NCBI GenBank assembly: GCA_937926445.1
Contig: CALBAK010000028.1
Location: 62,001-126,000 of the forward strand
Source: an uncultured Alphaproteobacteria bacterium
Lineage (GTDB): Bacteria; Pseudomonadota; Alphaproteobacteria; Geminicoccales; Geminicoccaceae
DNA: 64,000 nt
Direction of reading: 5' to 3'
Made by a program: the position numbers and the translations under genes. Positions 58,741 to 64,000 of the stretch are shown one piece after another. The first letter of the stretch is position 1, and each line of letters starts with the position of its first letter. The notes beneath the pieces were generated by a model that saw nothing but the letters and a program-made list of their open reading frames with translations, was not told the DNA's origin and ran no database searches.

Positions 58741-59431
58741 GGGCGGGTCCGGACCGGGTCGCGTCGACCGGTGCGATCAGGTCCGGTCCGCCGCTGCGAG
58801 GGTCGTTCACCCCGCGGCTCACCTCGTAGAAAAGGAGCGACGGCGAGCTCATGGCCCGGCCGACGAGCTCGGACGCCAGCGCAGCCGGATCGGCGTCCGG
58901 TGCGAGCCAGGCGTCGGCGAGCTCCAGTGGAACGATCACCGGCATGCGCGAGTGGATCGACGCCAGCGCCGGATCGGCCGGGCGGGTCACGATTGCTGCG
59001 GTTTCGATGAGGCTTCCGTCGGCCAGCCGATTGCGCCGCCAGAGGCCCGCCAAGAGGAGCGGCGAGCCGTCGACCGAGCGGATGAAGAACGGCCGGCTCG
59101 GGCCCCCCGGCTGCTTCTGCCACTCGTAGAAGCCGTCGGCCGGCACGATGCAGCGACCTTTTAAGAAAGCCGCCTTGAACATGGGCTTCGTCACCGCCGT
59201 CTCGAGGCGGGCGTTGATCTGCCGGCCGGGATCGGCTGCCTCGGTCATCCAGGGCCCGAGAAATCCCCATCGAACGAGTACCGCCACTCGTCCCTCGGCG
59301 CTGTGGCGGACGATCAGGATCGGGGAGTCCGGTGTGATGTTCCAGCGCGGCCGGTAGCCCTCGGGCGCTGCCACCCCGAGAACATCGGAAATCTCCGCCG
59401 CCGCGAGCGAGAGCGCGAAGCGCCCACACAT
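58730..59431 (-). CDS. yedK: SRAP-family DNA-protein crosslink / abasic-site sensor (YedK/HMCES)
   Basis: The 233-residue protein begins MCGRF, leaving the catalytic Cys2 at the N terminus after Met removal. The other active residues are visible: Asn in INARLET, Glu in DGFYEWQ and His in SIHSRMPV. SRAP proteins form a thiazolidine crosslink with abasic sites in single-stranded DNA and shield them. In bacteria they often lie with SOS genes. The gene directly follows the APH/AAA kinase gene, with the kinase stop abutting its ATG. Confidence 0.95.
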   Translation of the reverse strand: MCGRFALSLAAAEISDVLGVAAPEGYRPRWNITPDSPILIVRHSAEGRVAVLVRWGFLGPWMTEAADPGRQINARLETAVTKPMFKAAFLKGRCIVPADGFYEWQKQPGGPSRPFFIRSVDGSPLLLAGLWRRNRLADGSLIETAAIVTRPADPALASIHSRMPVIVPLELADAWLAPDADPAALASELVGRAMSSPSLLFYEVSRGVNDPRSGGPDLIAPVDATRSGPALLL

Positions 59432-60967
59432 CTAGCAACCATCTCCGATCGCATTGCGAGCGTACGCGATGACGCGATCCAGCCGGTCGCCGGCCGGCAC
59501 CCGCTGCCACCCTTCGGCCGGTACCGGTGGCGTCACACGCTCGGCCTGACGCCGAACGACGGTCACATCGGCATCCGAGGCGTCCCCGCTGCGGGCCGCC
59601 ACCCTTGCCTCTAGGACCTTCTCGGGAGCCTCGAGCCAGAGGCCGGTGAACGGGACGCCGGCTCGGCGGGCGACCTCCGCCACTCGGGCCCGCTGCTCGG
59701 CAAGACCGTAGACCGCGTCGCACACCACCGCACATCCCCCTTGCAAGAGGCGCCCGGCGCGCTCGGCGATCGCTTCGAAGACCCGCTCCGAGACTTCCGG
59801 CGCGTACGCCTCTTCGGGAAGGCGTCGCGTCAAAGATATCCCGTACAGCCGCTTGCGGATCACATCGCTGCGGAGGATCGGCGCTCCGGGCGGAGTGCCG
59901 AGCCCGGGTGCCAGAGCCCGGGCCACGCTCGACTTCCCGGTTCCCGATCGACCGCCAATGGCCACGAGGCACGGTCCCCGGGGTCGCAAAACGCGTCCAG
60001 CGAGCTCGAGATAGCGAGCAGCGGCTGCGCGATGTTCGGCGATCGCCGCGGTCCCGTCGACCTGTAGTGCGGTCAAGCCTTCGACCTTGGCGCGGATCGT
60101 GGAGCGAACGGCGATCAGAAGCGGCAGCAGGCCCAGGCCCCGGTCGTCCAGCCGTGCATCCGCCCACGCCCCGAGGCACGCATTGGCCGCTTCCGGCAGC
60201 TCGCGTGCCAGCAGGTCCATGAGGAGGAAGGCGAGGTCGTAGAGGACATCGATGGTCGCGAGCTCCTCGTCGAACTCGAGACAATCGAAGGGTACGGGTT
60301 CGCCGTCGAGCAGGACGATGTTGCCGAGATGCAGGTCGCCGTGAACGTGGCGGACCAGGCCACCCGCACGACGGTCGTCGAGCTCGGCCGCGGCCGCGGC
60401 GAACGCCTCGTCGATCCGGCGCACCACCGCCTCGACCGTGCCCGCCGCGAATACGTCCGGGACGAGCTCGCGCAGGTCTCGCGCGTTCCCGGCGATCACC
60501 GCGGCCAGGCCCGTCGCCCCGCCTCGCCCCGGTCGTGCCGCCAGCCGACCTTGGAACGCCGCCACCCTCTCGCCCGATCGCTCCGCGAGCGCGCGGTCGA
60601 GGGAGCCCGAATTGGCGACCAGGTCGAGGCGCGCCTCGGCGTGAAACCGCTCCATCTCGAGCAGCCACTCGACGACCTCGCCCTCGCCGTCGAGCTCGAG
60701 CTCACCATCTGGTCGCCGAGTAACTGCGACGAGCCGCCGATAGATCCGGGGCGCCGTTCGGCGGTTGAGCGCGAGCTCGGCCTCGAGCGCCGAGCGACGT
60801 CGCTCGAGCGTCGAAAAGTCGAGGAAGCTGAAGCGTACGGCGCGCTTGAGCTTGAAGGCCTTGTCGCGGGTCAGGAGAACGACCGCCGCGTGCGTGTCGA
60901 TGCGTTCGACGGGACCTCCGAGCCCGCCCCCTTCGAGAAAGGCCACCACTTCTTTCTGATCGGCCAA
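59432..60967 (-). CDS. APH-like kinase fused to a P-loop (COG0645) kinase domain
   Basis: The 511-residue protein has two kinase modules. The N-terminal ~335 residues resemble aminoglycoside phosphotransferase-like kinases: TRDKAFKLKRAV near the start, the catalytic VHGDLHLGNIVLLDG, and the metal-binding DVLYDLAFLLMDL. The C-terminal ~165 residues form a P-loop nucleotide kinase with GGRSGTGKSSVARAL, a lid around RKRLYGISLTRR, and CDAVYGLAEQRARV. The bifunctional fusion is widespread in Proteobacteria, but substrate is unknown. It need not confer antibiotic resistance. It is immediately upstream of the SRAP gene and divergent from queF. Confidence 0.85.
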   Translation of the reverse strand: MADQKEVVAFLEGGGLGGPVERIDTHAAVVLLTRDKAFKLKRAVRFSFLDFSTLERRRSALEAELALNRRTAPRIYRRLVAVTRRPDGELELDGEGEVVEWLLEMERFHAEARLDLVANSGSLDRALAERSGERVAAFQGRLAARPGRGGATGLAAVIAGNARDLRELVPDVFAAGTVEAVVRRIDEAFAAAAAELDDRRAGGLVRHVHGDLHLGNIVLLDGEPVPFDCLEFDEELATIDVLYDLAFLLMDLLARELPEAANACLGAWADARLDDRGLGLLPLLIAVRSTIRAKVEGLTALQVDGTAAIAEHRAAAARYLELAGRVLRPRGPCLVAIGGRSGTGKSSVARALAPGLGTPPGAPILRSDVIRKRLYGISLTRRLPEEAYAPEVSERVFEAIAERAGRLLQGGCAVVCDAVYGLAEQRARVAEVARRAGVPFTGLWLEAPEKVLEARVAARSGDASDADVTVVRRQAERVTPPVPAEGWQRVPAGDRLDRVIAYARNAIGDGC

Positions 60968-61130
60968 GGCCGCGCCCCGGCGCCACTCACCTTGGCCGCA
61001 TGTCGGCTAGGCCGGCGGGTGCCACCAGCCGGGCGCGACGATCGGTCGCACATTCCGCCCTCTCCCGCTCGACGCGGGGCGTGCCGGCGCGCTAGAGCCC
61101 GCCCAACGCGTTCCAGCCAGCAGTCGGTCC

Positions 61131-61589
61131 ATGCAGCTTGAGACGAACCTCACCCAGCTTGGCCGAGCGGTGCCGATTCCCGCCTCCCCCGAGGCCGCCG
61201 TCGTCGAAACGGTACCGAATACGGACCCCGATGCCGTCTATCTCGTCCGCTTCACCTGTCCCGAGTTCACCACGCTCTGCCCGATCACCGGTCAACCGGA
61301 CTTCGCCCATCTCGTCATCGATTACGTCCCGCAGGGGCGGCTGATCGAGAGCAAGTCGCTCAAGCTGTTCCTCGCGAGCTTTCGGAATCATCGCGGTTTC
61401 CACGAGGCCGCTACCCTCCTGATCGGCCGCCGGCTCGTGGCCGCTGCCGAACCGCGCTGGCTGCGAATCGGCGGCTATTGGTACCCCCGCGGTGGCATTC
61501 CGATCGACGTTTTCTGGCAGACCGGGTCGCCGCCACCCGGCCTCTGGCTGCCGGAGCAGGGCGTCCAGCCCTATCGCGGCCGGGGTTGA
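61131..61589 (+). CDS. queF: NADPH-dependent 7-cyano-7-deazaguanine reductase
   Basis: The 152-residue short (type I) QueF contains [22 protein letters not shown] with the nucleophilic cysteine, [20 protein letters not shown] with the substrate-binding glutamate and NADPH site, and ends at [12 protein letters not shown]. It reduces preQ0 to preQ1 in queuosine synthesis. The ATG at 61131 follows a poor ribosome-binding site. No preQ1 riboswitch could be seen in the 163-base upstream region. Confidence 0.95.
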   Translation: MQLETNLTQLGRAVPIPASPEAAVVETVPNTDPDAVYLVRFTCPEFTTLCPITGQPDFAHLVIDYVPQGRLIESKSLKLFLASFRNHRGFHEAATLLIGRRLVAAAEPRWLRIGGYWYPRGGIPIDVFWQTGSPPPGLWLPEQGVQPYRGRG

Positions 61590-61693
61590 GGGGAGGCCGT
61601 GCCCGGCTCCGCGTTAGGGGTCTCTTAACACCCGGGCCCTAAGCTCCTAGGCGTGCACGGCGGGCGAGCCCACCGGTGCGCAGGAGACGGGCC

Positions 61694-61861
61694 ATGGCGC
61701 AGACCGGCAGAAGCCTGGAGTTGCAAGAGCAGACCAGCTGGGCCACCGCCGAGCCAGACGAGGAAGCGCGTTGGCCGGCCCACAAGACCGCCTTGTTCGT
61801 CGTGACGAGCTCGGTCGTGCTGTGGAGCGGCATCTTCGCACTGATCGCTTGGCTCTGGTGA
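61694..61861 (+). CDS. Small single-pass membrane protein
   Basis: From ATG 61694 the frame gives 55 residues: a polar N-terminal half, then WPAHKTALFVVTSSVVLW and one hydrophobic helix ending in LIAWLW at the C terminus. The layout (charged start, WPAHKT just before a single helix) resembles small conserved alphaproteobacterial membrane proteins, but I cannot attach a function. It lies between queF and uvrB on the same strand. ATG 61676 would extend it by six arginine-rich residues. Confidence 0.6.
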   Translation: MAQTGRSLELQEQTSWATAEPDEEARWPAHKTALFVVTSSVVLWSGIFALIAWLW

Positions 61862-61957
61862 GAGGGGCAAAGCGCGGCGCCTTCTCCGGTCGTCGCTTCG
61901 GAGCATTGGTCGACGGCTCATCGAAGCAGCGGCGCGACCCTTGAGCGTCCATCCCCG

Positions 61958-61983
61958 CCTCGCCATCTTGCGACTTGGCGAGG
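61958..61983 (+). promoter_or_regulatory. Inverted repeat directly before the uvrB ribosome-binding site
   Basis: CCTCGCCA (61958-61965) and TGGCGAGG (61976-61983) form a perfect eight-pair stem with a ten-base loop. It ends about three bases before the CGGAG of uvrB and thirteen before the ATG. It could modulate initiation, bind a regulator or end transcription from upstream; none is shown. Confidence 0.45.
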
Positions 61984-61995
61984 GGCGGAGAAGCG

Positions 61996-64000
61996 ATGCG
62001 CAGCGAGGCGCTCAATGTGCTCGACCGGCTGCCGACCCTGGCGCTCGGGGCGGAGCGTTTCGAGCGACCCGAGGCGGGTCGCCGGTTCGAGCTCGTTTCG
62101 GACTACGCGCCGGCCGGTGATCAGCCACAGGCGATCGAGGAGTTGGTCGAGGGCATCGAGCGCGGTGCCCGTGATCAGGTACTCCTCGGTGTCACCGGCT
62201 CCGGCAAGACGTTCACCATGGCGAACGTGATCGCCCGTCTGCAGCGGCCGACGCTGATCCTGGCTCCGAACAAGATCCTGGCAGCGCAGCTTTACGGGGA
62301 GATGAAGAGCTTCTTCCCCAACAACGCCGTCGAATATTTCGTAAGTTACTACGATTATTATCAGCCGGAAGCCTACGTTCCGCGCAGCGACACCTATATC
62401 GAAAAGACGGCGAGCATCAACGAGCAGATCGACAGAATGCGCCACAGCGCGACCCGCGCGCTGTTCGAGCGCGACGACGTGCTGATCGTCGCATCGGTCT
62501 CCTGCATCTACGGTATCGGCTCCCCCGAGGTCTACGCCCGGATGACCTTGACCCTGTGCACCGGGGAGACGGTCGATCGCCAGCAGCTCCTGCGAGCCCT
62601 GGTCGAGCTCCAGTATCGGCGCAACGATCTCGACTTCGGCCGTGGCGCGTTCCGGGCCAGAGGCGACGTCATCGAGATCTTTCCCGCCCACCTCGAAGAC
62701 CGAGCCTGGCGGATATCGCTCTTCGGCGACCGAATCGAGCGGATCGTCGAGATCGATCCTTTGACGGGCGAGCGCACGGCCCGCCTCGAGCAGGTCCGGC
62801 TCTACCCCAACAGCCACTACGTCACCCCGCGACCCACACTCCAGCAGGCGGTCGAGGGGATCAAGCGCGAGCTCGCCGAGCGGCTCGCCGAGTTCCGTGC
62901 CCAGGGCAAACTTCTCGAAGCGGAACGTCTCGAGCAGCGGACCACCGCCGATCTCGAGATGATCCTCACTACCGGATCCTGCCCTGGCATCGAGAACTAT
63001 TCGCGCTATCTCACCGGTCGCAAGCCCGGCGAGCCACCCCCGACGCTCTTCGAGTATCTGCCGCGAAACGCATTGCTCTTCGTCGACGAGAGCCACGTCA
63101 CCGTGCCGCAGGTGGGCGGCATGTTCCGCGGTGACTGGCACCGCAAGTCGACGCTCGCGGAATACGGTTTTCGTCTCCCCTCCTGTTGTGACAATCGGCC
63201 GCTCAAGTTCGAGGAATGGGACGCTATGCGGCCGGCGACGATCTTTGTCTCGGCCACGCCGGGACCTTTCGAGCTCTCGCGGACCGGCGGGGTCTTCGTC
63301 GAACAGGTGATCCGTCCTACCGGCCTCGTCGATCCGGTTTGCGAGGTCCGGCCGGTGGAGCGACAGGTCGACGATCTCCTGGCCGAGTGTCGGCTCGCGC
63401 GCGAGCGCGGCTATCGTGTGCTGGTTACCACCCTCACCAAGCGGATGGCCGAGGACCTGTCCGAATATCTGCACGAGCAGGGTGTTCGGGTCCGTTACAT
63501 GCACTCGGACATCGACACGCTCGAGCGCATCGAGATCGTTCGCGACCTCCGACTCGGCAAGTTCGACGTGCTCGTCGGGATCAACCTCCTGCGCGAGGGG
63601 CTCGACATCCCCGAGTGCGGGCTGGTCGCTATCCTGGACGCCGACAAGGAAGGCTATCTCCGCTCGGAGACCTCGCTCGTACAGACGATCGGCCGGGCGG
63701 CGCGCAACGCCGAGGGTCGGGTCGTCCTCTACGCCGACACGATGACCCGCTCGCTCGAGGCGGCGCTGCGCGAGACCGAGCGGCGGCGTGCCAAGCAGAT
63801 CGCCTGGAACGAGGCGCACGGTATCACCCCGCAGTCGGTCAAGAAGCAGATCGCCGACATCCTGGGCTCGGTGGCCGAACGCGACTACGTGACGGTCGAG
63901 CTCGGGCCCCGCACGCCGAAGACGCTCGTCGGCCGCGACCTCCGAGCCTACATCGCCGAGCTCGAGCGGAAGATGCGCGAAGCGGCCGCCGAGCTCGAGT
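61996..64000 (+). CDS. uvrB: Excinuclease ABC subunit B, 3' end outside window
   Basis: The frame opens at ATG 61996 and stays open for 668 codons to the window edge, so the protein is cut at its C terminus. Motifs in order: [17 protein letters not shown], Walker [16 protein letters not shown], the beta-hairpin [20 protein letters not shown], Walker [13 protein letters not shown], the helicase motif ATPGPFE, and [25 protein letters not shown]. UvrB is the damage-verifying helicase of nucleotide excision repair and hands damaged DNA to UvrC. No LexA box of the alphaproteobacterial direct-repeat type is visible before it. Confidence 0.98.
   Translation, partial: MRSEALNVLDRLPTLALGAERFERPEAGRRFELVSDYAPAGDQPQAIEELVEGIERGARDQVLLGVTGSGKTFTMANVIARLQRPTLILAPNKILAAQLYGEMKSFFPNNAVEYFVSYYDYYQPEAYVPRSDTYIEKTASINEQIDRMRHSATRALFERDDVLIVASVSCIYGIGSPEVYARMTLTLCTGETVDRQQLLRALVELQYRRNDLDFGRGAFRARGDVIEIFPAHLEDRAWRISLFGDRIERIVEIDPLTGERTARLEQVRLYPNSHYVTPRPTLQQAVEGIKRELAERLAEFRAQGKLLEAERLEQRTTADLEMILTTGSCPGIENYSRYLTGRKPGEPPPTLFEYLPRNALLFVDESHVTVPQVGGMFRGDWHRKSTLAEYGFRLPSCCDNRPLKFEEWDAMRPATIFVSATPGPFELSRTGGVFVEQVIRPTGLVDPVCEVRPVERQVDDLLAECRLARERGYRVLVTTLTKRMAEDLSEYLHEQGVRVRYMHSDIDTLERIEIVRDLRLGKFDVLVGINLLREGLDIPECGLVAILDADKEGYLRSETSLVQTIGRAARNAEGRVVLYADTMTRSLEAALRETERRRAKQIAWNEAHGITPQSVKKQIADILGSVAERDYVTVELGPRTPKTLVGRDLRAYIAELERKMREAAAELE

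Noticed and set aside
60968-61130. preQ1 riboswitch upstream of queF
   Set aside because: No compact pseudoknot with the A-rich tail could be recognised in this GC-rich spacer.
61918-63819. A 633-codon minus-strand open frame
   Set aside because: It is exactly antisense to uvrB, which has every family motif on the plus strand; the long frame is a by-product of high GC codon use.

Overview
The window is high-GC chromosomal DNA, most probably from an alphaproteobacterium of the Rhodospirillales/Geminicoccales type. Lineage markers are the F1-ATPase zeta inhibitor (DUF1476), a DUF1674 succinate-dehydrogenase assembly factor, Usg, an nrdR-ribD-ribE-ribBX-ribH-nusB-thiL run, class II DAHP synthase, QueF and CIRCE-controlled groESL. 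The genus cannot be told from sequence alone. I see no phage, transposon, CRISPR array or plasmid genes. The window is mostly housekeeping, with a few accessory operons and three decayed genes.

Layout. 1-9.4 kb: end of a CtpA-type protease, a gene-poor stretch, rppH, a frameshifted glutathione S-transferase, a secreted cyclase-family protein, an ABC ATPase/FtsX-like permease/DUF3299 operon, an RNA methyltransferase, an IalB-like protein and rlmN. 9.5-18.1 kb (minus strand): acetoacetyl-CoA synthetase-phoR-pstSCAB-phoU-phoB, with a Pho box lying in the 3' end of phoR. 18.2-25.7 kb: a DUF3047 pseudogene, then (minus) recA, a succinate-semialdehyde dehydrogenase-like gene, glutathione reductase, class II DAHP synthase and nicotinate phosphoribosyltransferase. 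25.7-31 kb (minus): a DMT transporter, a quinone oxidoreductase/ATPase-zeta/DUF1674 operon, and groESL with a heat-shock-type promoter plus CIRCE. 31-38 kb (plus): usg, a decayed creatininase, rpiB, nrdR and the riboflavin operon through thiL. 38-46.8 kb: a D,D-carboxypeptidase with a SPOR domain, a TPR/SH3 protein, glmU, a phosphoglycolate phosphatase, tRNA-Val(CAC), a YbbA/YbbP-type ABC exporter and a divergent GDSL esterase. 46.9-58.7 kb: acs, a type III polyketide synthase operon, dapB, methylmalonyl-CoA mutase and a Wzc-like tyrosine kinase. 58.7-64 kb: SRAP protein, an APH/AAA kinase fusion, queF, a small membrane protein and the start of uvrB.

The genes work together in recognisable modules: phosphate sensing and uptake, NAD and redox metabolism, acyl-CoA metabolism (aacS, acs, mutase), chaperones and flavin synthesis. 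The RibA half of the RibBA-like protein has lost its zinc cysteines, so GTP cyclohydrolase II must come from elsewhere. The least understood modules are the ABC/DUF3299 operon, the type III PKS/methyltransferase/cysteine-hydrolase operon and the SRAP/kinase pair. Two disrupted genes carry single-base losses at short homopolymers, so sequencing error must be excluded before they are called true pseudogenes.
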